Counted from the stretch's first letter, positions 11,346 through 23,750 are shown. The stretch is 64,000 bases of DNA from Poa pratensis (GCA_947311845.1 CAMZMU010000059.1:39855226-39919225); one strand, 5' to 3'. Translations and numbers: made by a program. Notes: generated by a model from the sequence alone, not told the origin.

Positions 11346-13003
11346 CGCAGTTCCTGGAACTAATGTTAGGATCACGGATCGGTCTGTTTGTAAGACGTGT
11401 TGGTCATGGATGATAGGATCACGGATGTTTCTGCCTGCTTCCAAACAAGGAGCCTGTGTTCATTGGCCAAAGACTATTCGGGCAAACAAGCAGGGAAGAG
11501 CTATTTTCCTCTCTAGCTCCCTCGGCTGCCCCCGTTGAGACTTGAGAGTCTGTTGTCCGCCCTTGTCCTTCCTACTTTCTCGGCCTCCGCCGGCCGGTGA
11601 GAGGATGGATTAGGGGTAGGCTACCGATGTATACAAGGTAGCTGTAGGTATTTCCCGCGGGGCTTTTGCCTTGCCGGCGTTTAGGAGCGTGTCATGGACG
11701 CAGGCGAGCGGTGTCCAGCGACTTGGCGGCGAGGTGCTGCAAAGCTCTATAAAGATCTTCGGACGATTTTTAACTCCATGCGCATTTGGCATGTCGTGTC
11801 CCAAATTAACATGAAAGAGTGTTGCATGACTTTTGGAATTAGCGTTGTGTGGGCCACAAGTTTATACTGATTTTTTTTACTTCCTCATAACTCATATTGC
11901 CATTGAACTTATGATGTTATTTATCAACCCAGATCTTTCACTATAATTGTTTGAAAATGTTAGTTTGAAGTGTAACTCATTGAATCGACAACGTAACATG
12001 TGATTGTATATTAAGGTACATATGTTTTATAGTGCTGCAATGCCTATCATAACAGCTACAATTTCTAGTGCTAGACTCTAACAATTTTTATTTTTATTTG
12101 CAAAATCATCATTCTTTATTTAGGTTGGGATGTTCAATAAAGGGTCTCAACTCTCAATAGATTTTGCTGTAAATCTAAGCAAAGCAATATGATAGTGTTA
12201 GGCGTTTGTACGTATCGTCTTCCTTATGATTCCCACATATCTACAAACACATGGTGGATCTTTTAAAAGTTATCAGGTCTCACGTACACGCCGTTTCGCG
12301 CGCCCGCTCCACAACTAATTTGAATCGCGTTTCTTTTCATTTCGAGCTCATATACGTATTGGCTATGCCAAGAATATACGTTTATACGCGCTCGTGCATG
12401 CGCTTATGCTTTGACTTTAAACACGTACAGAACAGTATATAGTCCTAGCTAGTCTCCTTTTTTTTTTTTTTTTGCTGTTTTCTACTCGTAAGAAAAATTG
12501 CAGTTCATTTGTTTCAGTAATGACAAAAGAGAAGCTGTTCCTTTGGACGCTAGCATGTGCTACACTGCACTACTGCAAGCTGCTTAGTAAATCAAAATTT
12601 CGAAAACGGAAAATAATAATCATGAGTAGTAGCATGGCCAGGGGAATTCCCTCCGTTTCGAAAAATATATAGCACCATAAAAAATCAGCTCCGCTGAACA
12701 GGTTTTGAGCATATCATCCAATCCTCATCGTACAGATCACAAAATTACTTTTTTTTTTTAGCAGAAGATCACAAAATTACTTGTACTAGCAACGCGCGAC
12801 AGAGATGAAAATTAACCAAAATAGAACCTCCGAAACTTCACGCCGCAAAACGTGCACTCATCTCATCTCAACTCGAATTCCTCTGAACTCCACAAGGTTT
12901 CCGCGAATTAGAACCGAAAATAACAGCGAGAACATAACTAAAGCAATCAAAACACCAAAGAGACTGGTTCATCGATCTGCACGAGCAGAGACGGATCAAA
13001 ACC
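11346..13003. other. Gene-free interval between copy A and the SPEAR-type gene
   Basis: No coding region is supported. It contains a poly(T) micro-insertion at 12751-12765 flanked by 17-bp direct repeats. The sequence from 11350 on is not present at the matching place in copy B, where gypsy-like sequence begins. Confidence 0.5.
12734..12782. repeat. Poly(T) micro-insertion flanked by 17-bp direct repeats
   Basis: AGATCACAAAATTACTT is present at 12734-12750 and 12766-12782. Between the two copies lie 15 bases: a run of T followed by AGCAGA. No empty site is available in this window, so only the direct-repeat structure supports it. Confidence 0.8.
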
Positions 13004-14349
13004 CTACAGCCTCAGCGACAGGTCCAGGGGCGCGGCGTAGCCACCGCCGCCGGGTGACGTGGAGGAGTTGGAGAAGGGCGGCGCCCGGCGCATCGCCGTC
13101 GCGAACTCGGACTCGTCGGCGTGGCTGGCGGGGCTCGTCGGGAAGAACTCGATCTCCCTCACCTCCTTCTTCGCCTCCCGTGCCGAGAACCCGTCGACAC
13201 CGGCCGTCTCCTGCATTCGTCGCAAGCCACACCGTCAGTGAGTTGAGTTGGAGTACTTGGTAATTGACAATTCAAGAATCAGGGTTACAACTTTGCAAAA
13301 GCGACACATCTTCGAACGTGTAGATGATGCATGTACGTACCTTGCGAGCGGCGGTCATGGCGGCAGCGAGATCGTAGAGGGAGTTGTCAGGCATGGTAGG
13401 GGCGGCGGCGGGGGCAGGGGCCCGTGAAGCTCTCTTTGACAAGGCTCTCAACGTCTTCATAGGCGAAGAACACACGGGCTCGCGGGGAGGACCGAGGAGG
13501 AAGACAAGAATGATCAATTAGCGCAATAATTACAGCAGAAGCACGACGAAACGGAGAGAAAATCCATGCCAAGATCGATGTGTTCTTGAACGTTAGCGGC
13601 CTATGGAGTACCTTGGAGCAGAGGTCGCAGCGGTGGCCAGGGTGGAGGCAGGAGGGGGAGGATGCCGGAGCCGGACGCCAGATGGTGTTTTGGCTTGAAG
13701 GTTGCTCATGCGCCGGCGCCTGCAGCTGCTGCAGGAGTCCACCCGCGCCGGCGGCATTTCCCGCCGTGGCGAAGCCCCCCACGCGGCCCCAGCGGTCCAT
13801 GAAGTACTGCTGCTCCGGCGCCATGTTGCCGTGGACGTAGCGGACGGGGGCCTGCTGCGGCGCGGGGGGCGGCTGGACGAGGAGGGGCGAGTAGTAGCGC
13901 GCGCCGGTGGCCGCGTCGAAGGCCGGCACGTGGTCCTGCTGGTGGTGCATGATGACGGGGTTGGCCTGCGCGACGGCGGCCTCGAGCATGGCGGCCGCGG
14001 CGGCGACGTTGAGGTCCTGGAGCGGGTCGACGCCGCCGCAGCGCAGGCGCTCGAGCTCCGCCACGCCGAGGCCGCGCTGCGGGGGCTTCTTGGGCGTCCC
14101 CGACCCGGACGACCCCTGCTGCTGCTGGTGCCTCCCCGACCCGGACGACGCCTGCCGGCGCAGCCGCGGCCGCGCCACCGCCTCGGAGAGCTCCGGCGCG
14201 TGCAGCGGCGGCATGTCCATCGCCGCCGTCGTCGCGGCCAGCGCTGCCGACTCCTCCGGAGCGTTGAACTCGAAGACGCTCATGAGGTCGGACGCGGCGG
14301 CGGAGGACGGCTGCGCGGGCCAGAGGAAGTAGGGCGTGCTGGTGGCCAT
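13004..14349 (-). CDS. SPEAR/TIE-type transcriptional repressor with C-terminal EAR motif
   Basis: Three exons on the minus strand (14349-13612, 13478-13341 and 13210-13004) join in phase 0 to about 360 aa. The N-terminal part is rich in Ala, Ser and Gln. Residues about 87-103 read KKPPQRGLGVAELERLR, the basic SPL/SPEAR signature found in SPOROCYTELESS/NOZZLE-like and TIE proteins. The protein ends LDLSLRL just before the stop, a canonical EAR motif that in this family recruits TOPLESS co-repressors. Members bind TCP transcription factors and act in the nucleus in leaf and anther development. The exon 2 acceptor is chosen after a long pyrimidine tract (CGCGAG|CCC); an alternative lies 21 bases further in. 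The first exon is very GC-rich, as is common in grasses. Family assignment rests on the two motifs; the member within the family is not resolved. Confidence 0.8.
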
Positions 14350-14464
14350 GGGATGGGAGAGAGCAAGACGCCAAGAAAGCGGTGGTGCGTGCGCTAGCGG
14401 GCGGCTGGCTTGATCCGTTGGTTGGTGGCGAGACGTGACCGGCTGTCCCCTCCCGGGGTGCTGG

Positions 14465-14472
14465 TTTTATAG
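14465..14472 (-). promoter_or_regulatory. TATA box of the SPEAR-type gene
   Basis: On the minus strand CTATAAAA lies about 116 bases upstream of the start codon at 14349, in a GC-rich setting. This would put transcription start about 85 bases before the ATG. Confidence 0.55.
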
Positions 14473-14769
14473 CGCCCGGCTCGAGGAACAAGACCAGCGA
14501 TGCCGGGTCTCGCCGTCGATCGTCTCACTCGTAGGAGTAGTTCACGTGCCCGAGTACTCCTACACTACACGTACGGGAAGCAGCACATGGTGGTGGCGGT
14601 GCTGCCAGGTGGGCCCAGGCGGTCGGCTCGTCGCATCTCCATTTCTTGTCATGTACTAGCACCTCGAAATGTACTAACCTTTCTCTCTCAGAAAAGAAAC
14701 GTACTATACCAATTCTATCTTGACATTTGTTTACTTTAGAAGAAGCCAAGATACAATTCAAACAAGATT

Positions 14770-14985
14770 ACTGCTTTTCTTATTATGCAAAGAAACAGGA
14801 GCCGAATTGAGCATATAAGTAATTGCGTCCATCCATAAATAAATGCCCATATATCTCCAATGGCTGTGAGATACACAATTCACGCGAGACTATTTTTTCT
14901 TATGCAAAAAAACAGGAGCCACATTAAGCACATATACTACGTCCACAAATAAATGCCCGCATATCTCCAGTGGCCTTTGACCTGA
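14770..14985. repeat. Imperfect tandem repeat, two units of about 115 bp
   Basis: Stretches from about 14772 and about 14889 share ACAGGAGCC, ATAAATGCCC and ATATCTCCA(A/G)TGGC in the same order, with scattered substitutions. Noncoding, upstream of the SPEAR-type gene. Confidence 0.7.
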
Positions 14986-16596
14986 TGAAGCGGTGCGTGT
15001 GACGGGACGTTCTGTGCATCATGCATGTGTGGTTCACGAGAAAGGCGCAGCCGGAGACCCCAGGACACCAAGAGTTCATTAAAGAGGGGGAGGATCCGCT
15101 CCGGTACGATCACCACTTGATGCTCTGTTCCATTTCTGCATTTAGCCATGCACGCCATGTACTTGTAGGTCTGCGCATTTGGATCCTACCTTGCAGAAAA
15201 TGATTGGGTCTATAGTTAACTTGATGAGTAAGCCTACCACAGCCTTGTTCAAAAAAAAAAGCCTACCACAGCTGCAGTGACATAAATTGCGAGAGAGAGA
15301 GACGCCATGGCTCACAAGGTCGCAGCCTTCTTGTAGCCGGCCGGTACAAAGATGTCTCCCGCTCGCGCTTTCCTCTTTTGCGCGGGGCAGGACAATAGCG
15401 AGGAGATATGGCCATCAATGTCGCGGATTCAGGTTGCAATGCTACTCAGTATATGCACTTCAGATTCGCCTATCTTTCCAGTTCAATATATGCATCTTTT
15501 CCTTGGAGCTCCATTTGCACGCCACTACTGTAGTACGAATCATCAAGGACGACAGACAGATATCACATGTATAATGCCATTTTCAGATCAATGGGTACTG
15601 TTAAATTAAGCCACAAATTGATCAGCTGCCAGAAAACATTTGCCGAAAATGCAGCATGCAGAAAATGATGGGAGTGTCTATTTGTCAGTTGACTGAAAAA
15701 AATTCGTCGTCAGTCCAATTTTGAACCAATCGTACGTCGACACGTCAGCTTTCCTCTTCTACCTCCGGCTGCCGCCTTCCTCTCCTCCGGCTGCGACGCC
15801 GCGCCTCGCTGCCGCTCGCCGCCGGCGTCCCCGCCTCCGGCGAGGAAGCTACCTACTCCGAGCGGCGGTCACCACGATATGCCCCCCCACCCGAACCTGT
15901 TAACCTTGTTCCCTCGCCTCCACCGGCGACGTCGCTGCTCGCTGCCGCTCGCGGCGCCGTCCCCGCCTAGGCGAGGTCCTGTCCGAGGCCTTGCCGGCGT
16001 CGCCACGCCTCGCTGCCGCTCGCCACGGCGCCGCCGTCTGCGCCCTCGGGCTTCGCCTTCTTCTCCGTGCTTCCCTCGCTGGAATCGACCGACGATGAAA
16101 TCGAAATCAGTAGATTGCAAAACAGCAAACACCAAAATGATAGCAATAGAATCCTCCCTCTCGGGGCAAAGAAAGGCCAAAGCTACTTTTGCACTGGCTA
16201 GAGTCAAAGCCCTAGGCGTCTAGGTGATCGATCGATGATCTCGCCTGCATCTGTCCTAGCCTGTTACAGCAAAAGCAGAAGCCGGTTAAAAGCACTGGGC
16301 GCCATTGGTGCGAACTGCCAGTGGCTGGCAACCGCGGCACTGCTTTGCATGCGGCCAGGCGACAGGCGGCCGCCAGCACAGCCTGATCCGCTGCTGCCAC
16401 AGATTTCGCCAGCAGCATCTCGGCCATGATCGGTTGCAGTTTGCTGGTGGTCACCCTGTAAGTGGAAATGGGAGGCCCACGGCGCCGTGGGCCGAACCCA
16501 GTTATTTTCGTTTATTGGACACCCACGGTCAGACAGAAAAAATAGTCGGACACAATCGGGGAACCCGCTACCGCCGCCACGCCGTCGCGGGGCTCC
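14986..16596. other. Gene-free interval with a micro-insertion and GC-rich stretch
   Basis: At 15230-15272 the 14-mer AAGCCTACCACAGC is repeated around a 15-bp insert ending in eight A. From about 15750 to 16230 the DNA is GC-rich with long open frames on both strands. These look compositional rather than coding (Arg/Pro/Ala-rich, no recognisable domain), and I do not call a gene. A perfect 20-bp palindrome of the GGCCCACGGC type sits at about 16474-16493. Confidence 0.45.
15230..15272. repeat. Poly(A) micro-insertion flanked by 14-bp direct repeats
   Basis: AAGCCTACCACAGC occurs at 15230-15243 and 15259-15272. The insert (15244-15258) is CTTGTTC followed by eight A. Confidence 0.8.
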
Positions 16597-18690
16597 ATGG
16601 CGATGTCGTCGCCACGCCCTGCCTCCATGGCGACGGCGGCGAGCTCTGCCTCCATGGTGGGGGACACTGCCGCGCCGCCGCGCCGCTCCCCCGTCCTCCC
16701 TGCCCGCTCCCTTTCTCCGGTCATGGAGGAGCGGCAGGGGGACATGGCCGGCCGATCCCCCAGGGAGGAGGAATCCAGCGCCGCCGTCCGAGGTACACCC
16801 ACAGACCCCCCCCTCTCCCTCCCCCAGTCCCACCACGACCCCGGATCCGTCCGGAAACGGAGGATTGTGTACTTTCCGTAGCGGAAGGTGATTTCTCGAT
16901 GGTGTCCTGATCGATCTGCGTACGAGTTGATCTGCTCTTGTGTAATCTTCTGATGTTTGTTTCTTGCGTTCTCTTGTTGCAGAGGCTGTCTTGTTGGGAG
17001 GGAAGAACGCCGCGATTGCTGGTACTGTGGTTGCGGTTCCCACGGTGCGTATTTGTGCGCTGAAATCATGTGTGTGCTTGCTTGCGTATTCTGATCTCTG
17101 TAAATCTCATCTTCTGTAGTTCTGTACATATAGATAGACAAATACCTTGTTTCAGCTGGATTTATCCACACTTTTGTATGTGCTTACAGTTCTGCAGTCC
17201 GCTGCATTAATTAAATAATTCCTAGAATTCTAGATGTTCATTAATCCGCTGGGAAGCAAGCACATGTTCTACAACCACTGTGCAAACTAGCTTAAGAGCT
17301 ACCGTGACCATAATTGGTGATGCTTGGTACTACTAGTAGTCCATAATTGTCGGTGTTGATACTCAGAGAGAGGATGTAAGGAGAAAAGGATGTCAAGAAC
17401 TTGATGCTGTAGTAATTTCAGACAGTAAGTGCTAAGTGCTGATCATGTACATTATCAAGTGGACATATTGTCAATCTTCTCTCTGTTCAGCTCATGTAAT
17501 GCAAACCCTACTCATGCTGCTTCCATGCTTATCCACTGGTATCAGCTGGCGCTTGCACCGTCCCATATTTTCAGATAAACCAGAATGAGTTTGCAGTGAG
17601 TCATTCGGCAATACTTGGCCTTGCCTCATCTGGTCAACTTTCTTCTTGATTGACCTTTGACATTTTTTATTATATATGTGCAATTCAGTACCAAATGCTA
17701 CCGTGACCATTTTACAGAATATTTTCCATGGCTGTCAAATATATGTGGTTGCTAAACAGGGTTACTATTTCATTGTCCTCAGGTACCAGGAACAAATTCA
17801 GAAGAAACGTCTCAGCTAGCGGGAAGCAAAAGGCCACTTTCACATGCAAGTGTTAGCTTAAGAGCTACCAAGGCTGCAAAACTTATCAATGCCAAGGTAA
17901 GCACTTGTTCTTCTTAATTACAGTCATCTTATTTGGAATATCGAGGACAAGCTGTTTAGCTTCACCATGGATAATGCTGAAGTGAACACAAAAATGCTTA
18001 AGCATGTGAGGAATGTCAAAGTTGTATTTCCTTGAGATATGGAATGTCAAAGTTGTCTTGGAAGAACAAGCAAAGAGTAAGAATGACACAATCAAGATCA
18101 TGGTGAAAGAGATGCAAAAGAAATTCAACAAATACTTCACAGAGTCATATTTGACTAACTGCATTCCAGTGATACTTGATCCAAGATTCAAAATGGATCA
18201 TGTTGAGTTTCGATTGAAGAAATATTTTGGAGGTAATGCGGATAAATACTTGAAAGAAGTGCAGGAAGCAATTGAAGTCCTTTTTAAGGAGTATGCTGCT
18301 AAATATGAAGATAAGGATGCTGTCTTGGCAGGAGGAGGAACATCTGATGATGTAGTGGTGTTGGCTGATAGTGCCCTGTCAGACTGGGATGAGCATGTGA
18401 AGCTTAAGAAGTCTAAAAGTTGCAATGAGCTGCAGAGATATCTAGAAGAAGATTTCCATCCTCGTACAGCCGATTTTGACATCCTAAACTGGTGGGCTGT
18501 GAACTCTGCACGATATCCTGTACTTGGCAGCATTGCTCGTGATGTGCTATCCTTCCCTGCGTCATCGGTTGCCTCTGAGTCTGCCTTTAGCATATGCGGG
18601 AGAGTGATTACTGATCATAGGAGCAGCCTATCAGCTGAGACCGTGGAGGCTTTGATGTGTTTGGAAGATTGGATAGCGTATGCCAAGTGA
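16597..18690 (+). pseudogene. Decayed hAT-family transposase locus
   Basis: Three leader exons are open and join in frame: 16597-16792, 16983-17044 and 17783-17896, about 124 aa with no recognised domain. Next comes a fragment (from about 17919) containing NIEDKLFSFTMDNAE, matching the hAT catalytic-core region with its conserved Asp, which soon meets a stop. From about 18041 to 18690 a long open stretch carries the hAT C-terminal dimerisation region: LDPRFK, ELQRYLEEDF, DILNWWAVNSARYPVL and PASSVASESAFS. The BED zinc finger and most of the catalytic core are missing, so it cannot be an active transposase. A 16-bp duplication around a 15-bp insert (18010-18056) marks the breakpoint. A domesticated protein made only of the C-terminal part is possible but unsupported. 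Confidence 0.8.
18010..18056. repeat. 16-bp direct repeats around a 15-bp insert
   Basis: GGAATGTCAAAGTTGT occurs at 18010-18025 and 18041-18056, separated by 15 bases that are not A- or T-only. It lies at the point where the hAT core fragment ends and the C-terminal fragment resumes. Confidence 0.8.
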
Positions 18691-20012
18691 AGGTACATCA
18701 CTTGTTTCAGCTCTTTATATTTTCCTAGCAGTAGTCAATTGTTAGCAATCTTATGCCCAATGTCCCTATTCATTGAGAGGAATCTTGTCAATTGTTAGGA
18801 GTAGCTTCTTTTGCTTCCATCCATACACCATTTTTGAGTTTTTCTGTTGCATTGTTTGGGATGGTCTCTTGTTATTTTTCTTTACCTGCTAACCATGTTG
18901 AGGGTTAATGCCTCGAGGGATATAATAAGTACTCGTGAGCTTTGTCATGGTCAGGCTCAGGTCCCATGTTATGTTCATGTGTCGATCAATAATATAGTTG
19001 TCTGATCATTTGTGACTGCATACTTTGTTATGTGTAATTGTATTGTAGGTAAATTGCCCACATTTAGGCTTGAGTTCGTCTTGATCTCAACTGTTTTTCT
19101 GGCTAGTTGGCTCTAATAAGTTGTTTTCTATCGTCTTCATCTGATACAAGCTCTCACCACTTACTTTTATTTGCCCTGTTTCTGTTTCTGTTTCTGTTTC
19201 AGAGTTCAGAATAAAAGCAAGCTGAGAAGAAAAGGAAACTGGATAAGGAGCCAGTGCCGGAAGAGGAGCAAAAGGGTGCAAGCTGCTGTCAATTTCGTGC
19301 CATCTGTGATCATTTCAAACTTGAGGTTGAAGAAGCAACGTTTTTTGTTGTACTTAGAGTCATGAGGAGATGGCCATCTGTGATCATTTCAAACTATGAG
19401 TAATCCATTCTGTGAACTATGCATGATCTGACTGTAAAAGCAGTTCTTCTGAACTCAGTTCTCGTGTATTGTTGTTTCTGAACTGCATAGCCTATGCACT
19501 GTATTGGTACTTCTCGTGTCTATGCAGCATAGGCTTAAGAGATGCCTTTTCTTGTGCACGTGACGAAGCTGGTCTACTTGCAAGCTGCTCCTTTCTGTCT
19601 ACTTGCGTAACGAAGCTGGTTCTGAAGCTGGCGACTTGGTGGGTTTAATTGGGTGTAACGAACGCCGTTAGAATGAACGGGTTTTGACAGAGTTATAGCG
19701 ACAGCCCAATTAGGCTTTATGGGAACAGGTGGGGCGATGGTGGGCCGCCGTGAGCGCGCCCACTTACAGGGTGAGCTGGTGGCGATCTCTCTGGAGGACC
19801 ACGCTCGGTCGATCAATCGCATGTCCACGCAGAATTCGGAAACCCTACGGCCTACGGGACTCGACAAGTAATCAACAAGGCATTACTGTATTGTCAAGCA
19901 GTGCAAGTGAAAAAAAAAGCAGATTAACTCGGGGCAGCAAGTGAGGCAAATTACGAAATCGAGAGATCCAGAATGACCACGTACCTTCCCAGGTCAGGTG
20001 CAAGAGTTAAAA
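18691..20012. other. 3' part and flank of the hAT locus; no supported gene
   Basis: AT-rich sequence with no convincing coding exon. Around 19630-19790 a stretch ending GCCCACTTACAGGGTGA resembles 21110-21255 in direct orientation, and its last 15 bases recur inverted at 16451-16465, on the other side of the transposase remnant. Confidence 0.45.
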
Positions 20013-21310
20013 CATCTCTAGCGGATCCCTTATGAATCAAACCCTTAAAACGTGTATAAGGGAAACCGTAAAACGTATTTGAGCTAGGGCTCAAAACTCA
20101 ACTTGTAGAACAGAAACCGCAAACGAACCCTTAAAAATTGAAAATCTTGCTTCGCGCGAAAATTCAGAGTAGCTAACATTCAGTTCATTCCATCCGTTCA
20201 AAGTAGTTCGGATCATACATAAATAATTTACATAATATTTTTTAAGTAGCACTAGATCTAGGTAAACCTAACCCTAATCTATGCAAAAGGGGTTCCGGGA
20301 CCTCTCAGCAGGCCTGCATTGCGGCCGTGCCGTCGAGCTCACTCCTCATCGGCGCCGACGTCGCCACGACACCGCACAGGAGGACTTCAACGCCGACCAG
20401 TTCAAGCGTGGGCTCCGTGCGGACGAGGAGCATGCCGTCAAGAATTGGGAGTGGCATTTGGAGGCGCAAGATCGGGTGTTTTACTGGCCACCTTAAAAAA
20501 ATCAAAGGGCCAGCCTGTTTTACGGTTTCTGATTGGGGCGAAAAAACGGCCAAAACTGTAAATCCGCTGAAATTTGAAGGGTTTGCCCTCAGGCTGCAAG
20601 TGGAGACGGGCCGTCCATGGCGCCCCTAAGCCGTCCCCACTTAAGCCTGTTAGTGAACGCCCATTAGCAGATCCTGTTAGTTGTTGGGCAGCCGCCACTA
20701 ACCATTTGCCCAATTAACCCCACCTACTCCTTGTCGAAAACAACCGCTCCCTTTTCTTCGCTGGTTACTCGCGAAGCGCACCAATCGGAAACAACCGCTC
20801 CCTTTTCTTCGCTGCGCCTCGACCATGGCTGCCGCCGGCACCGGCGAACAGGTGTGGCCTGAAGATCTTCCATGTGTGAGCCCGGTGTTGAGCTCGTCGT
20901 GGCCAACGGACCCGTCACATCCAGACGGCCGGTGATGGCGGCGGCCGGATGAAGCTGCGCGACGGACCGGCCGTCGGGCCAAACAGGATGCCTAGCTCGC
21001 CGCCCACTGCCAGCGCATCCGGGCGCGGGCGCCGCGGCCGCCATGAGCGCCGTCGCAGAGCAAACAAGCGGAGTTGACCGAAAAACGAGCTGCTCTGCGC
21101 TTGACTTCCGGCGTTGTTTCACGGGTTTAGTTGGGTTTGACGGATGCCGTGGGAATTGGACTGGAATTAACTGGCCAATATCCTGGTCCTGTTTAATCTA
21201 TCGGGCACAAACGGCAAGCCGACGGAGAGCCGTGGGCGTGCCCACTTACGGGCCTAGTTTGCCCTGTTGCGGAAAGGAGCGGACGCATTTGAAGATATTT
21301 GCTAGAGATG
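20013..21310. mobile_element. Probable non-autonomous DNA transposon
   Basis: The inverted ends CATCTCTAGC (20013-20022) and GCTAGAGATG (21301-21310) bound a 1.3-kb block without a transposase. Short ends of the GGCATCTCTAGC type are common in grass DNA elements. Inside, a 27-bp sequence CAACCGCTCCCTTTTCTTCG is repeated at about 20740 and 20790. Superfamily and target duplication are not resolved, and long frames inside are not recognised as genes. Confidence 0.5.
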
Positions 21311-22767
21311 CCCTCAGTAGCGGTACTTGTGTACTAGGCAGTAGTGGGCACTGTATCACACACACCGACGGCCTTGCATTGCATGGGAGGATCGGAGTCG
21401 GACGTATCTGCGCTGGGATTCGCTTCGGCATCCATCCCACTTTCCCTGGCCGGCAGCAGCAGCGTGCCGCGCGCCGTGGCAGTGGCAGTGCCATTGATCA
21501 TCTCGATCCTGCCCCGGAGATGCTCCTGCGTGTTGCGCTCTAGCTTGGTCCCCCGACCCCCGGCCGGTCCTAGCTTGGTCTAGAACTCCAGATACAGATA
21601 CTACGGCAGAGGGTGGGAGAGGAAAGAAATTCAATCTGCTTTTTGTCTCTGGAGAGGCCAGCCGATCCAAAGGTCCTGGGTAACTGCAGATCAGTCGATC
21701 AGAGACAGATGAACATGCATGTGGCTTGCACTACCAGTTGCGCTGTCCACCATCTTGATCGCGTGATCTCACTTCTGTTGGCCCCGGCGCAAAGTCGTCG
21801 TGGTCTATATGCAGTCAGACGATCGATTCCATTCCAATGCGAACCGATGGGCATGGGCACAGAGACGGTCCACGCACACTAATGGGCCGAGTGGATTTAC
21901 GTCCTCCTTGTTGGGTACAGATCTTCGGTGGGCCGAGATGCATGACGGCCTGCACAGTCCCCGTCTCGAACCAAAGAAGCGAGCGCGCACTGGTCGTCTT
22001 GGGCTGCATGATCGACTATAACAAACAAAAATCTGTACGGCAGGTCGTGCGTTGGATATATACGGAACGCGATGTAGGCTCCGCGTCCATCTGCGGTCGA
22101 TGACGTGAACCCTTCTTGTCCGTGGAAGCTTCAAGCCCGTGCATGTCCGAATGCGACGGGCCGATGGCAATGGCGACGACCGATCCATGCTGCGAGGCCG
22201 GCCGGAGCAGTAAATGTGCCCCGGACTCACACGAATCCACGTACCGTACGTAGCCTCCACGTGAATGCTGACAAAGATCGGCGAATAATGAACAAGTTGC
22301 CACCAAGTTTCTCCCTCCGTTTCTAAAGATAAACCCTTTTAAAACCCTTGTAATCAGCATAAATACGGAAAACACTATAAAATACGTATAAAATATCTGA
22401 ACAAACGCTAAAAAGGCTTTGCTCAAACAAAAACAAAACCCACCTATTGAACATGCATAAGCCTTTCTCTTGGCTACAGATCACACAAGGGCACAAGGCA
22501 AATGCCAATCTCCAAACCAATGCCAACACATTGACATTAGCATAAGTACAAACACGTCGATGATGTGCATGCAATTGGTTTGCTCTTTCCCGGAACCAAG
22601 GTCCCATTTGGCAATACAGAGTGATCGAGAGCTCACCCAAGGAGTCGGCGACCAACTCCAGGGATCCAAATTGACCACCTAACCTAGAGCATCTCCGCCA
22701 TTGATGAGATTGACGTTCACCGTCGAATTCCGGTATATCCAAAATGCACAACCCCTACCTACCTGAC
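21311..22767. other. Junction into copy B and duplicated intergenic DNA
   Basis: From 21525 the sequence is colinear with the window start. No gene is supported. It keeps the un-inserted 15-mer at about 21896-21910 (empty site of the copy A poly(T) insertion). Confidence 0.6.
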
Positions 22768-23191
22768 TCCGGATGGCAATGGGTACCCGATACCAGCTAA
22801 CCCGACGGGTACCCGCATTAAATGGGGAGGGTTTGGTGTAGGGAAAAACCCGCGTGGCTGCTTAGTGGAGAAAATCTATACCCGCCGGGTCTAGCGGAGG
22901 CGGGTATGGGGGTGCCAAACCCGCACCCGCCAACCCGCAGACCCGACAAGAACATGCCCCACTTGTCATTGTTTCGGCACACACACCACGCACGCACCCA
23001 GCACGCACACAGCACGCAGCCACGCCACCACGCACGCACCCACGCATCCACTCATCCAGCACGCACGCACCCAAGATCCAACACACACACCACGCACGCG
23101 CTGCTCTCTCTGTCCCGCAAAGCGGGTATGGGGGCGGGTGCGGGTATGGGGGTGCAAAACCCGCACCCGAACCCGGCGGGTGCCATCCGGA
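22768..23191. mobile_element. hAT-type MITE with perfect 8-bp target duplication, copy B only
   Basis: TACCTGAC precedes (22760-22767) and follows (23192-23199) the element exactly. Terminal inverted repeats are TCCGGATGGCA and TGCCATCCGGA. The interior is a mosaic of GGGTACCCG/GCGGGTATGGG motifs in both orientations and a CACGCACGCAC-rich tract. Copy A has a single TATCTGAC at the matching site and no insert. No transposase. Confidence 0.92.
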
Positions 23192-23199
23192 TACCTGAC

Positions 23200-23750
23200 A
23201 CGCCACTTGTTGTGGTATTTACCAAGAGTAATTTTGTTGCGAGGCTCGTGCTCGGCAGATACAGATGGTTGCACACGTGACACAAATTTAGACATGTTTG
23301 GCTCTCAACAAACAACGTCTAATAACAACCCTACTCATATCTGCGGTGGCTTTAATTATCTTTAGATGTTCGGGAGATCTCTAGAAGGTATCAATCTAGC
23401 CTATGGTGGTGTATGATGGTGATGTGAACTGATACCGCTCGCCAGACCCGTATCCCCCCTTATATACACGGTGAGGATTTATGGTTACATGCGCCGAGTC
23501 GATTTACGAGTGATAAAATCGACAAAATTCTAATAGAATAATCTAGATCCGATTGCAATTGTTTTAAAAGAATTATCACGTAAAATCTATGTGGATATCA
23601 CATAGTAAGTCGTCGAAAATTTTATCTGGGTCACATGTGATGAGTGCTCACATACCTTAGAAGATATAATGACGATCAAAATAGAACCACTTACCAAAGT
23701 AAATCTGATACCATCGTCGTTGTACCGGATGAAGATCCTAAGAGAACAAC
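23200..23750. other. Copy B intergenic DNA left of the LTR nest
   Basis: Colinear with copy A (about 1700-2800) minus the TRIM and Stowaway, giving their empty sites. No gene is seen. Confidence 0.6.

Noticed and set aside
13702..14397. Plus-strand ORF of 231 codons opposite the SPEAR-type gene
   Set aside because: Compositional shadow of a GC-rich exon; the minus-strand frame has family motifs, splice sites and a TATA box.
15879..16910. Several GC-rich ORFs before the hAT locus
   Set aside because: Open on both strands, Arg/Pro-rich and without domain or splice support; the only retained frame is the leader exon at 16597-16792.
22822..23295. ORFs over the CACGC-rich tract
   Set aside because: They fall inside the hAT MITE and reflect its repeat composition.
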